The position numbers and the translations under genes are program-made. From the NCBI RefSeq assembly GCF_905163445.1, contig NC_053205.1, forward strand, positions 5,541,001-5,605,000: 64,000 nt of DNA, given 5' to 3'. This document shows, piece by piece, positions 1 through 9,757 of this stretch. This stretch comes from Pararge aegeria. Lineage: Eukaryota > Arthropoda > Insecta > Lepidoptera > Nymphalidae. Under the pieces are notes generated by a model. That model was not told the origin of the DNA and searched no databases. It saw only the letters and a list, made by a program, of their open reading frames with translations. The first letter of the stretch is position 1, and each line of letters opens with the position of its first letter.

Positions 1-889
1 ATTGCACCATACATATTCTCTTGCTTTTCGCGGAGTATAGCAAATTAAGCTTAATTTTCATAATATAGGAGGCATGTGCCTACAGGCTATAGCCCAGAAG
101 TCAGTAGTTTGACAATTGACTAATTGCATATTATCGTAGTATCCTCAATATTTTTTTCTCCTTGCTTTTCGCCCTAATTCAGCAACCATTCTAAATTCGA
201 ATTTGTTTTAGGCACAGACAGTGCCCGAGTGCAAAGATATATTTACTATTCCACGCAATATAAACTGTTCCCTCATGGGATTTCATGTACCGTAGAGTGT
301 GGATCCCAATTATATCATTATTGATTACTGAAGTATTACCCAGTTGTTACCAGGTATTACTTTCCAAAAATGGTAAAATTTGTTTGTTTTTTTGTTACCC
401 ACTGATGCTATGTTCGGAGGTCTTATGCTTTTGTGCTAACACTTCGATAGCGCGATGGAAGGGACAAGTGGCGCCATCTAGTAAATAACTACAAACACTC
501 TGAATACGCTTGTAGAACCGAAGCCTTAGTACAAATCTATGACGATTAAGTTAAAAGTGTGTTTAGCCATTATATTTCTTTATTTGTTTTTTATATATTG
601 AATTGTTTTTTTTTTATACGTTGAAATGTTTAGAGCCAGAATTCCGTAGATTTTTGTAAAGCCAGGCAGCCATTTGGTTTCAAAAACATTTATTTATCTA
701 CTATTGAACTGAATATCTGAATATGTCAACAGATTCGTGTCGAAGAGTGAAAAAAGACCTTGTTTTTTGGACCATTTGGTTTGGCGAGCATAAAAATTAA
801 TGTAATGCGTCTATAACAATTGAAGGGCACAGGAAAAGAAAGAGCTCATTAACATTCTCATTGTTTCAAGTAATCAAAGAATTAAACCT
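1..889. other. AT-rich stretch with no recognised gene
   Basis: I find no coding segment, repeat end or RNA gene here that I can support. Short open frames exist (for example a 67-codon one at 285-488), but none resembles a known family and they lack codon structure. The stretch is AT-rich with poly-T runs and is probably old TE sequence decayed past recognition by eye. Confidence 0.5.
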
Positions 890-1262
890 AAAATTTCAAT
901 TTCTACAGTTACAACTCTATGCACGCGGGCCGTCAGTCGAGGCCGGTTATGCACTTCGGGCGCGTTCAATAGGTATGGCGAGCGCACGAACGTTTACCTA
1001 GTTCCTCGCCTTATTAATGAATTACCCACTGATGTACGAGACAATATTAATCCTCGTAATATTAAGAAAAAACTGAAGTCCTTCTTTTTAAGTAACTTAT
1101 GATCATTTTTATACACAACATGGTAAACTGGCAATAATGTTCTGTAGTTAACGTACCTAGACTTAATTCTCTGTTAGCATATATTACAAACCTGGGTGGT
1201 TTTCTGATGCTATAAGTATTTTTTATTTTTTTGGAAACTTTATGGAATAAATAAATAAATAG
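890..1262 (+). mobile_element. 5'-truncated LINE 3' end with AATA tail
   Basis: A forward open segment at about 908-1099 ends in residues reading VPRLINELPTDVR, then NPRNIKKKLKSFFLSNL and a stop. This is the usual C-terminal tail of CR1/Jockey-type reverse transcriptases, with the conserved N-x-LP-x-x-R core. It is followed by a short 3' UTR and an (AATA)n-like end at about 1247-1262, as expected of a LINE copy truncated at its 5' end. No target duplication was located. The clade cannot be fixed from so short a piece. Confidence 0.5.
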
Positions 1263-1530
1263 AATATGATTCGTACCCATATAAAAAAGGAACAGTACAT
1301 AATTAACATAATAGATTGTTATTTTAAAAGATTGGGTTGGTAAATAAATAATAGTTTGAAATTTAATTACCTAACTCCCAAATGTAATTGTGCAAGAAGG
1401 GGGCTCATTGTCACAATGATCTCCTTTTTACATTTTACAACTTAAATGGTGATCATAAACAATGTCTAATTACATAAACACAGTATGAATTGAAATACAT
1501 GTCAATTAGCATGAAATTTAATTATGGGGT

Positions 1531-1683
1531 AAATTCGAGTAATATGTAATACTTTCAGGGGAACAAAACTTTTTTAAGTCCTTCATTTCAAGTCTGTCAT
1601 TATATTTTTCAGCATTAATTGGCAATATGTGTGTATACAACCTTCCAGGCAAAATGAATTCATTTTGTTGTATAGTGTTTTCC
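1531..1683. repeat. Direct repeat copy 1 (153 bp)
   Basis: These 153 bases recur at 1904-2056 with one difference seen by eye (A versus G in the run after ATACTTTC). They encode, on the minus strand, the last segment of the element A protein. The copy is followed by a different sequence (SINE-like scrap) than the downstream copy, so it reflects a local duplication or a second copy of the element end. Confidence 0.85.
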
Positions 1684-1740
1684 ACTCTGAGCACAAATCC
1701 CACCAACCCGCATTGGAGCAGAGTGGTGGGCCAAATCTAA
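1684..1740 (+). mobile_element. Fragment of lepidopteran SINE/LINE tail
   Basis: The stretch containing CCAACCCGCATTGGAGCAG followed by GTGGTGGGCC resembles the conserved distal part of abundant lepidopteran tRNA-SINE and RTE-type tails (AATCCGCA...CAGCGTGGTGG...). Only about 50 bases are present, joined to element A sequence at both ends. The family assignment is from memory and unverified. Confidence 0.3.
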
Positions 1741-1903
1741 TCACTCTCTTATTAATATGGAGGTATGTAATGCATAGAAGCTGGTGCTAATGTGATATAA
1801 TACGGAAATTTAGCTAAAAATAAAAATAATTGTTAACTTAACAATTTTTTTTTCGGTGGCAGAGCGAAACATGGGTAGAGAGTACATTGCCAAAGATCTA
1901 AAT

Positions 1904-2056
1904 AAATTCGAGTAATATGTAATACTTTCGGGGGAACAAAACTTTTTTAAGTCCTTCATTTCAAGTCTGTCATTATATTTTTCAGCATTAATTGGCAATA
2001 TGTGTGTATACAACCTTCCAGGCAAAATGAATTCATTTTGTTGTATAGTGTTTTCC
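1904..2056. repeat. Direct repeat copy 2 (153 bp)
   Basis: Second copy of the 153-bp unit at 1531-1683. This copy is continuous with the minus-strand reading frame of element A upstream, so it is likely the original position; the copy at 1531 is the displaced one. Confidence 0.85.
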
Positions 2057-2703
2057 TCGCTGGTTTTCTTCCTTCTACCACTGATGCAAGCAGATTCCCA
2101 GGGCCCATTATAAGTAGAACAGAAGCCTATTTTAGTATTTGACTTGTCAATTTTGAGAACTTTTATAGGGTTTGAAGGAAAAGATGACTTTTTAGCATAA
2201 ATTGTGCCCAAATGACTAGTCCATGATCTAAAACAAGATGTGTCCACCTCTATGACTACAAATGGACTTTGCTCACAGCGGGCATTTTGAAAAATTTCTG
2301 TCCAATCCGATGGAAGTTCTGCTCTTGTCTTAGATTTCACCAAACCCATATTTTTATCGCACTCCATATATGAGTGGCCTCTCACTGGAAACGTCACTGT
2401 TATTTTTTCCAGTTTTTTTCTCAATATGTACTAAATGATGCAAGAAACGAAACATGGTAAAAATTTTATTTTGCCCTCCGCAAGAGTCACAAAATATTTG
2501 AAGGTGAGTTGTAGTAGGCTTCATATAGTTATAGATAAAGTGATGGACAAGCGAACATACATAACCTTCCTTTTTTACCTTCCGTTTCTGGATACAGGTA
2601 AATGATGCTTTGTGATGAAGATAATACATGCACATTGAAAGCATACACTGATAGCTGTCCTTCAAAGTATAATAAGTATCGTTTGTTTGTATGTTAGGAG
2701 CAC

Positions 2704-2717
2704 AAAGATTTTTACCA
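2704..2717. repeat. Target-site duplication, left copy (14 bp)
   Basis: AAAGATTTTTACCA occurs here and again at 7159-7172. The two copies flank exactly the block that separates the two halves of element A. Removing one copy plus the intervening block joins the protein text ...FDCGKNL to ...APNIQTNDTYY. A 14-bp duplication is typical of LINE target-primed insertion. Confidence 0.85.
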
Positions 2718-2836
2718 TAAATAAAATAAATAAGCCATTTAATCCCAAGTAACAAATTAAACAACGAATTACAAAAAATAAAATAAATAAAGAAATAAAC
2801 GAAATAAAGAGAATCTAAGTAATTAACATGCATTAG

Positions 2837-3378
2837 TTAGTTGGGTACCCATCTTGACCCACTGCACTCTATAAGCGGCGAGCCTCGTCCAAGTGGGCCC
2901 TGCGACAGCTTCAATGTCGTCTCTCCAACGAGCGCGCGGTCTTCCGCGCGGCCTGCTTTGGTCACGGGGCCACTAGTGCAAGACTCGCTCGCTCCACCGG
3001 TCATCTTTAGAGCGCGCCACATGACCTGCCCATCGCCATTTCAGTTTGCACGCTAGTTCCGCGGCGTCAACCGTGTTTTCTTTCTTATTGCTGCGTTTCT
3101 TTGGCGGTCACTTAATCTTAAGCCAAGCATTCTTCGCTCAGCCGCTCTTTGAAAAATCTGAATTTTATTTAAAACTATTTTTGTTAAAGCCCAAGTTTGG
3201 CACCCGTACAACAGTGTTGGCAATATTGTGGTGTTCATTGCCTCCTTTTTCATGGCTAAGGGTATTTTTGATTTAAAATATGTTTCAATGCCCAATATTT
3301 GCTCCAAGCGATCTTAATTCGTCGCTCCACTTCTATGATTGTGTGATCCACAAAAGATTTGCTTCGCCCAAGATATAT
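2837..3378 (-). pseudogene. RTE-like reverse transcriptase, C-terminal part
   Basis: Minus-strand text includes YLGRSKSFVDHTI, then IAWSKYWALK, TILPTLLYGCQTWAL, QRAAERRMLGLRLSDRQRN and finally WAGHVARSKDDRWSERVLHW with GRPRARWRDDIEAVAG. The YLG, TLLYGCQTW, RRMLG and W-GHV blocks in this order are the thumb and C-terminal region of RTE-clade LINEs; the intact RTE at 43784-45258 in this window shows the same series. At least two frameshifts (near 3275 and 3055) break it. The 5' continuation is at 7038-7158. Confidence 0.75.
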
Positions 3379-3484
3379 GAGGCATATAATATCAAAGTCG
3401 GCAATCTCCACTTGTCACAAGTTCGAGTTATCAACAAAAAACATTTCTTAGGTTTATTAATTTTAGATATCAGCGTATATTGAC

Positions 3485-5100
3485 AAATTCTATCTTCACA
3501 GAATTGTTGAATTAATTTCAGTAATGAAATATAACTATTTTGTAATATTTAAGTAGTAAATTCTTTATTATTAAAATGGAGACTGCCGGATTTGAAATAC
3601 ACTTGTGGAGACTGCCAACTTTGATATCGACGGTTAAAAGGAAATAGTTTTTTAATTAAAAGGGTATAAGCGACAAAAGATGAAATGTTCAGGAGAGCCG
3701 TTCAAAGTTTAAAATTTTAGAAAAACTGACGTATTTTTGTCATTTATTAAGATATTGTGAAAAGTGAAACAGTTATAAAATCAGATAGAAATGGAACAGT
3801 TACTGGTATTCTTAGTTTTAGTGATTTGACGTTATTTAAAGTAGTTTTTGTCGCTGTCGACGATAATTTTTGAATGATGAAATATGGCATAAGATACAAA
3901 TGACAAAATCAAATATTAAAGGATAAGAAGCATATGCGACATTCCAATTTATCATTTTGCAAGGTAAAAGGGTATAAGCGACTAGACCGTTCAATCAATA
4001 TTATAGGAAAAGAAGGATAAGAAACTTTTCATAGTGGTTGTATAAAAGATAATAGGGCACAAGAAACAGTCGGCATTCAAAACAATACCAGGATATAAGA
4101 CATTAGTAACACATAATGTCGCTACGAAGCAAAGAAATATGGATAAAAAGCCACCTCAAAAATAATGAAGTAGCGCAACCAACACAATCCTTCATCAGGA
4201 AAATATCTAAAACAGATATTACACGACACAGTAATTGGGTCTCTAACTTCTAAAGTAGGGTGAAATTGCTTGGGAGTAAATTTTCACAAAAACATACTAA
4301 GGATCTATCTTACTAAGAAGCCACCCTGCTATAATTTTACACTAAATGGTAGATTTAAAAGATATAGCTCGTCATTTCATATTTACTAACGAGAAGATAG
4401 TGTGATGTTGTTTGAAATAAAAAATGAGTTTTTGTTAATACTTTTTAATCAAGAAAAATCAAAATTAACCCCCTTACTAATAAAAACACGAATCGCTTAA
4501 TAAACCTATTTTAGCTAAAACACTGTTCTTTCATAACGCTGTCAACATTTGACAGAAAGTGTTAACATTTAAAAAAGTAATAAACATTATACAAAAATAA
4601 AGACAGCTTCGCAACTTAAAATTAAAAGGCACCGTTAAACAAAACATGGTATCTTTGTCAAACAACGTTTCAAGAAACATGGGAACAAAGGACTATAAAA
4701 AATTGTTTTCACTTTCAACTAAGAACGCTTACTATCTACTATTCATTTCAAAATTTCTATTTCCGTACCACTCATTTCAGCTTAAGAAATTATTAACTTG
4801 TTAATAGACTTTCTTATTATGAAATGTTTATGCTGTACAGAAGTTTTATACCTACTTAGTATATCACATTGAATAGGTCAGTCTTAGTTCAATTATCATT
4901 GGTATTTTTTTTTCTTTATAGCTTCGAGATCAACATTAAAAATCACAGCTTTTCTTAATCAGTCTTCTTAATTTTAAAGTATTATCTTTATATTTTAAAA
5001 AAGCCCCTCAAAATTAAACATTTAAAAAACCCCCGACTTAGGTTATCAGTCATTTTGCAGCGGTTGCCATCTTGGATTTAATAATATAATTTTATTGTGT
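3485..5100. repeat. Non-coding left arm of element B with repeated subterminal motifs
   Basis: No gene here. Near the end, GGAGACTGCC motifs followed by A/G-rich and TTTGA text occur at about 3576 and 3607, matching the motif inside the TIR itself (about 3400, inverted) and copies at about 6833 and 7003 at the other end. Further in, a looser motif of the form GGGTATAAGCGAC occurs at about 3662 and 3968, with decayed forms near 3925, 4012, 4048 and 4092. Such clustered short repeats near TIRs are what transposase-binding sites look like; binding is inferred. Confidence 0.5.
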
Positions 5101-5108
5101 TCTGCTAC

Positions 5109-6698
5109 TCAAGCCCTTTTATTTGATATACATATTGAGGTAGTTGTGAAAAAAACTGTAATCCATAATAAGTAAAGATCCCCTTTAACTACAACGTCAA
5201 CTTTGCTTTTTGTTCTCCTAATGTAGAATCGCTTGCTCTTTTGAAAAGCAAAATGCCATGAACCGACATCTTTCAGGACAGTTTTTAAACTATCTCTCCA
5301 ATCATAAACCTTGCAATCACCTTTTCCTAATTCAATAATGGTACTGTAATTTTTAATAATATCCAAATAACCATCAGCGTTTTTTATTATTTCCCTTTTG
5401 CGGATATCTCGTTCTATATGCCCGAAGACTCTATCTGGAGGAATGAAGGAATGTCCTACAACCGGAAATACAATTTCTACGTTTTTCACATGACTTGGGG
5501 CTTTAGATGTTAGCCATTTAGCAAGCATACCCACCATGGTGGTATTTTTATTTTGGCCCCCGCAGCCGTCCGCAATCAAACGAACTTTAGTAATATCTGT
5601 CCAATCTGTCGAACAAAGCCGATGATAAACAGCTGACGCTATTTCATTAGAGCTTTTTGCGAACTTATCCTCGGTCCAACAGTAGGCAAATGTATTCTTT
5701 GGAGACAGTGCAGCTTTTGAACTTCCCTGCACTATTGTAAAATTATACAAATACAATTGTCTGGAATAATACGTACTTTGGTCTGGTAGTTTTAGCATAG
5801 GGCTATTTTTTTGGCAATCAAAAGAAAGTGTTATCATGCCATCTTGCTCTTCTTGAACTAACTGAAAAAAGCTCTCGCTCGCAATTTGTGCACTCTCTTC
5901 TGTATCGGGACATCGTTTTTTTTTTGTAGGTCGTCGTTTTTTTGGTGCGTTTTAATCAATTCATCATGCTGAAGACACGTTGATTGTATATTTTGTTTGT
6001 AAGAGTTTCTGTCTTTGAGGACCCTTTGTTCCACGTCGTCTCTTAATTAGTTTTGGCTTACAATATTTTAAAAGGAATGCATCTTGCTTCGATTTTTCTT
6101 TGTATTTAAAAAAGGCATCATGGAAATATTTTACATCAGCTATAGAAACAGTTCCACATTTAAATGCTTTTGTGTCATGTCCGCATCTTGGCCGCTCAGG
6201 AAGTTGCTTCGATGAATACCTACAAGAAGTGAAAAAGGAAAATAAATTAACGTAATTTTATCATGGGCAGTCAATTACTATAAAAGATATGAGTTTTATA
6301 ACTAATAAAAAATAAAATGACACTACGAGTTTTGTAACTTTGCCAAGTCCATTTTACGCATTTTATAGTACTACATGGTATTATCAAAAATCAAAAATAA
6401 AGCGTGTGTGCCGAGCACACGTGAAACTTCTTTGACATCTTTTGAAATTTCGACTTCCGTTGCCATTCGTGACGTATTTCCGTCACACGACCTTGAAAGT
6501 TTACTCTCAACACGCCTAAAGAAGTTTCACTTTAAAAAGTGAACCAAACTAACATAAGAATATAGTAATGGGCAAGTATCAAAACCATATATCGCAGTAT
6601 ACAAACCTCTCTCTCTTGGCCACATTTCTTTTCCAATTTTCTGGATCACTTTTCCTTTTTCTCGATTGTCTAGGTGAACAGGGTCGTACTAGATTATC
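5109..6698 (-). pseudogene. Element B transposase-like gene (DUF7869-like), internally deleted
   Basis: Exon 1 starts at ATG 6698-6696 (MDNLVRPCSPRQSRK...) and ends at a GT donor near 6607; exon 2 opens after an AG near 6221 with YSSKQLPERPRCGHDTKAF. The frame then stops, and text corresponding to about 130 residues of element C (including its Cys motif) is missing around 5950. The distal ORF 5837-5109 is open: ITLSFDCQKN, DQSTYYSRQLYLYNF, IADGCGGQNKN, FPVVGHSFIPPDRVF, then a basic C-terminus. Asp residues in SFDCQKN, DGCGGQNKN and the GHS...D block would suit an RNase H-like catalytic triad, but this is inference. Closest relative in the window is element C. Confidence 0.7.
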
Positions 6699-7037
6699 CA
6701 TTTGTCTATTTTACACAACTAATATCACTTTATAATAAGAAATCCCAATAAAAATGACAATAATCCACGTGCAGATCTTTGCGCTGTGACAGCAGACGCC
6801 ATACTAAATGCCGAGCTCTGATTGGTTGGAACGGAGACTGCCATGTTTGAAAGAAATGAATGCGGAGGTTTGTTACCGACATTCATTTTTAATTGCGTCT
6901 TGTATGAGAGATAGCCGTCTTTGAAACGCCTTAACTTTTACGTAATGGAGAATTTACCATAGAGAAAATATTTGCATTGTTAACTTTTTTTTGACCCTGA
7001 CTGGAGACTGCCGGGTTTGATACTATATGCCTCATAT

Positions 7038-7158
7038 GTACTTATTGACATAGTTTATTGTTTGAGATTGGATGAACGTAGGAATCTCTACACTGTTCGT
7101 CATTATACATGTCTTGCTTTGGTTCATATCTAGACCACAATTCCGGCTCTCTTGGTCT
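7038..7158 (-). pseudogene. RTE-like reverse transcriptase, upstream piece
   Basis: Minus-strand text GLDMNQSKTCIMTNSVEI followed by INYVNKYI is the segment just before the Y-V/I-YLG block of RTE reverse transcriptases (compare MNMSKTKIMSN ... EYVYLG in the RTE at 43.8-45.2 kb). It is continuous in frame with the piece ending at 3378 once element B is removed. The LINE begins at 7158, so this copy is heavily 5'-truncated. Confidence 0.7.
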
Positions 7159-7775
7159 AAAGATTTTTACCACAGTCAAAACAAATTGTCTCCATTGTGC
7201 TGCCGGCTTCTCTACTTTGCAATCTTGCCATCCGTTTTCTGTAGTAAAAAGTGCTTGCTTGTAGCTTATGTAATTTGTTTTGATTAAAAAGATTCAAAAT
7301 TTCTTGGCCCAATGTAGACATGGTAATTGTATCAGTGCATGTCTTCTTCTTAGTTTCCAATGCTTTTGTTTTTGCCATGAATTCGTCACAAATGCTGCAT
7401 GTATCTGTACGAGGATAGCCGAAAGCAATGTTAAAATCGGTGCAAAAAATATGTCTATAAGTTTCATAAGACACAGATACACTTTGATTATCTTGAAGGA
7501 ACATTGCATGCATTTTCTTTAAATTTAATTCTTCAGGCAAATATGTTTTACTTGAATCATGTAGACTGTAACAACCTAGAACAAAAGGTAAAAAATTGTG
7601 TTATGATTATAAAAAATATTATAACATAGTAATTAGGTAACCATACATCAATATAATACCTTTAAATGAATTAATATGCTCTTTAATTAAGCTTTTGAAA
7701 TTAACGTTAAGTTTTACTTGACTATTATGTTTTCCTCTCTTATCAACCGGAGCACATCCAGTTTTCTTTAACAAG
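7159..7775 (-). pseudogene. Element A, 5' half: DxCGGQNKN-family protein
   Basis: Two exons are visible on the minus strand. The upstream one (about 7775-7660) reads TGCAPVDKRGKHNSQVK ... KEHINSFK and ends at a GT donor; after an intron to 7576 the next exon (7575-7159) reads CYSLHDSSKTYLPEELNLKK, then FGYPRTDTCSICDEFMAK and ICFDCGKNL. The CSIC pair and the FDCGKNL block precede the QNK motif in this family. The exon is cut by the LINE insertion and continues at 2717. The region upstream of 7775 is not recognisable, so the true start is missing. Confidence 0.7.
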
Positions 7776-7844
7776 TTTAAACTACTAAATATTCAATTTT
7801 TTTTCTCGATATTCCATGTATTGACATAAAAGCCTTCTTGCATA

Positions 7845-8092
7845 TATAAATAATAATGATAAAAATAAAAATATTTATTAACTATAATAAATAACAAAAA
7901 TAAACAACATACTACAAGAGGACAGAGAGAAAAAGAAAAAAAAATATATAAAATAATTTAGCATATAAACACCCAGACACTGAAAAATATACATGCTCAT
8001 CACACAGACATTTTCCAGTAGTGGGAATCGAACCCACGGCCTGGGGCTCAGAAAGCAGGATCGCTGCAAACTGCGCCAATCGGCTGTCAAGT
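7845..8092 (-). mobile_element. tRNA-derived SINE (lepidopteran type)
   Basis: Read on the minus strand it begins near 8092 with GCCGATTGGCGCAGTTTGC (degenerate box A region) and has GTGGGTTCGATTCCCAC (box B) near 8035, followed by a tRNA-unrelated body (AAAATGTCTGTGTGATGA..., TCAGTGTCTGGGTGTTTAT) and an AT-rich TTATT tail near 7845. This structure, and from memory the body sequence, match a widespread lepidopteran SINE. It would be transcribed by RNA polymerase III from the internal boxes. It lies just beyond the surviving 5' part of element A. A 6-bp TGCATA duplication may flank it, but that is weak. Confidence 0.7.
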
Positions 8093-8154
8093 GCATAGCT
8101 ATTATAAATTCATCTTGTCGAAATTCTAGTGATCCTCCACTAAACAATCCAATT

Positions 8155-8793
8155 TTAATAAATATTATCTTGTGTTTTGTAAAGGCCTATTATTTCTACA
8201 CATGTTATGGTTGCCAAATCCAGATTTAAACTGTACACTGATAAGAATCTCGTACTGTCATTGTAGTTTTCAATTCTATATGTATTAGTGTTACTGTAAA
8301 TATATTTCATATGTCTAAGTAAACCTAGTAAAGCAGATTTTAATGATAATGTTGTAAATACCATAACAACATAATATATAAGAATGATCTGAAGATTTAT
8401 TTTCATATCATTTACAGTTACAAATAGAGTAATTTTGTTAATATTAACAATGCGGGCCGCATGCCAATATAATTCTATCCTTATGCAAGGAACAGACTTT
8501 GTACTAATTAAAGAGATATTTCCATAACAAGTTACACTTAAAAACAATGATTTTAGCATAATTATTGAAATAATAAGAAATTTGTTCAAGGATTGCTTTA
8601 ATAAACAAGCCAAACAGATCGTGCGTGAGTGTGAAGCTTTAAAGGGGTATATTATCTGCACCAAAAACCTCTGTGTGTGAAGTTCCTGCTCACTTCGGAT
8701 ACTCCGTGCCGGCTTCCCATCTGCTTGGCGTACGTATATGCGGCCAAACCGTGTCCACGCATACTTCCACTGTGTACGCTGGTAAAAAGCTGG
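8155..8793 (-). pseudogene. LINE ORF1 fragment with baculovirus-FP-like C-terminus
   Basis: Minus-strand text from 8793 reads QWKYAWTRFGRIYVRQADG followed by KPARSIRSEQEL. The pattern W-x-R-x-G-x-I-x-V-R...I-x-S-x-x-x-L is that of the C-terminal domain shared by many LINE ORF1 proteins and the FP-protein family. The frame stays open to 8155, but the distal part resembles nothing and may be 3' or inter-ORF sequence. It abuts the truncated gypsy polyprotein at about 8793, a junction of two unrelated elements. Confidence 0.45.
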
Positions 8794-9233
8794 CGAAGGT
8801 GTGTCTCATGCTCATCTTCATCTTTGGAAAATACTAAAATGTCGACTAGGTACGGGTAACAGAAATCTAGACCACGAGTAAGTTCGTTGACGAACCTCTG
8901 AAATGTTTGGACTGCGTTGCGCAAACCAAACGTCATGTATGGAAACTCGAAGAGGCCAAAAGGTGTTGAAATAGCTGTCTTAGGGATATCCTCTACATAA
9001 ACTGGTATCTGGTTGTAAGCTTTGACTAAATCAATGGTAGAAAAGATCTTACAGCCAGATATGTTGTGTGAAAAATCATGTATATGCCAAATAGGGTACT
9101 TATCAGGTATGGTCCTAGCGTTAAGCATCCGGTAGTCGCCGCAAGGCCGCCAACTCTTATCCTTTTTTGGCGCTAGGTGAAGTGGAGACGACCAACGGCT
9201 TTCAGATGGTCGAGCGGTGCCGTTTGATAACAT
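8794..9233 (-). pseudogene. Kabuki-like reverse transcriptase fragment
   Basis: Contains RPSESRWSSPLHLAPKKD, WRPCGDYRMLNARTIPDKYP, FSTIDLVKAYNQIPV, FGLFEFPYMTFGL and FQRFVNE, the standard gypsy RT blocks 1-4. The catalytic box is changed: YPYLVDILVFS, where family members have a second Asp (Y-x-DD-ILVFS), so the protein would be inactive even if complete. The frame ends shortly after LRQLF, where the sequence switches to the FP-like LINE fragment. Confidence 0.75.
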
Positions 9234-9259
9234 TGTCTCGAATTCAGACTTTGCTATCT

Positions 9260-9757
9260 TTAGTTTGTCCGGAGCAAGCCGACGTGGTGAGCAAAATACT
9301 GGAGGGCCGGGAGTGGAGCGGATGTGGTGTGTAGTGTTATGCTTTTCGGTGTGCGTAGGGCCCCAGTAGGTCGTGTTATTTCCTGAAATTCGGTAAGTAA
9401 TTTATTATATTTGCAATCAGTAGTCACGACCTTTACGCTGGAAATCAAGCTTCTGGATGCGGCAATTGTAGCTACTGATGATACATTAGTTACACCGTCG
9501 ATTAATCGCTTATTACGAATATCTTCAATTAAGTTGTAATGTGATAATAAATCTACACCAATGATTGGTTTCGTGACGTCAGCTACTACAAAACGCCACA
9601 AGAAATCTCTACGCAGGCCTAAATTAAGTTTTAAGTCTACAAAACCATACGTGTTGATTAAAGTTCCATTTGCCGCACACAGTGTGTACTCGGTTTTCTC
9701 ACGCCGTTGTGGGAGCGTTCGGGGGAAGGCGCTCAGATCGCTTCCTGTGTCCACCAA
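9260..9757 (-). pseudogene. Kabuki-like aspartic protease segment
   Basis: Begins with FLVDTGSDLSAFP-like text (VDTGSDLSAFPRTLP) carrying the DTG/S catalytic motif, then LCAANGTLINTYG, RWRFVVADVTKPIIG-like text and VDLLSHYNLIED, all expected of retroviral-type protease plus connection to RT. The frame shifts between this segment and both gag (upstream) and RT (downstream near 9250), so pol is broken. Pol is normally made as a fusion and cleaved by this protease. Confidence 0.7.

Larger units (their letters stand above)
1904..2717 (-). pseudogene. Element A, 3' half: DxCGGQNKN-family protein (DUF7869-like)
   Basis: On the minus strand the frame begins at about 2717 with APNIQTNDTYY and continues through FCDSCGGQNKIFTMFRF, then, after a one-base frameshift near 2415, VTFPVRGHSYMECDKNMG and a long C-terminal part ending in KYNDRLEMKDLKKFC. 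The DxCxGQNK and GHSxxxxD motifs are those of a large arthropod family of TE-derived proteins that I believe is Pfam DUF7869. Spacing between the GQNK aspartate and the GHS aspartate is about 44 residues, as in elements B and C. The 5' half lies at 7159-7775; the LINE at 2718-7158 separates them. The frameshift makes it a pseudogene. Function (transposase) is inferred, not shown. Confidence 0.7.
3379..7033 (-). mobile_element. Element B: TIR transposon of the DxCGGQNKN (DUF7869-like) family
   Basis: The two ends are inverted repeats starting GAGGCATATA; about 29 of the first 34 positions match by eye (mismatches scattered). The host LINE frame on the minus strand reads ...NKYI before the insertion and YLGR after it; taking out the element with one ATAT copy (3375-3378 or 7034-7037) restores NKYIYLGR in frame. 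A 2-, 4- or imperfect 6-bp target duplication is compatible, since the site is ATAT-rich. Inside lie one broken transposase-like gene and subterminal repeats of GGAGACTGCC. Net length 3,655 bp. The superfamily is not one I can name. Confidence 0.75.
2718..7158 (-). mobile_element. RTE-like LINE inserted into element A
   Basis: The block is bounded by the 14-bp duplication. Read on the minus strand it ends in TTTA-rich sequence (plus-strand TAAATAAAATAAATAA at 2718), a normal LINE 3' tail, and starts at 7158 inside the reverse transcriptase, so the copy is 5'-truncated. Its coding text runs from 7158 to 7038, is interrupted by element B (3379-7033), and resumes at 3378 to 2840. Frameshifts are present in the distal part. 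The RT and C-terminal text matches RTE-type endonuclease/reverse transcriptases of insects. Confidence 0.75.

Noticed and set aside
285..488. 67-codon forward ORF
   Set aside because: No family resemblance, no neighbouring exon signals, and AT-rich random-looking composition.
3379..7037. Element B as a Tc1/mariner element with a TA duplication
   Set aside because: TA parses at B because the site is ATAT-rich, but the related element C gives an out-of-frame host with TA and an in-frame host with 4-6 bp; the encoded protein is also unlike Tc1/mariner.
8020..8092. Possible tRNA gene on the minus strand (box B GGTTCGATTCC and a box-A-like segment)
   Set aside because: The cloverleaf arms do not pair properly and the segment continues into a SINE body and AT-rich tail, so it is a tRNA-derived SINE head and not a tRNA gene.
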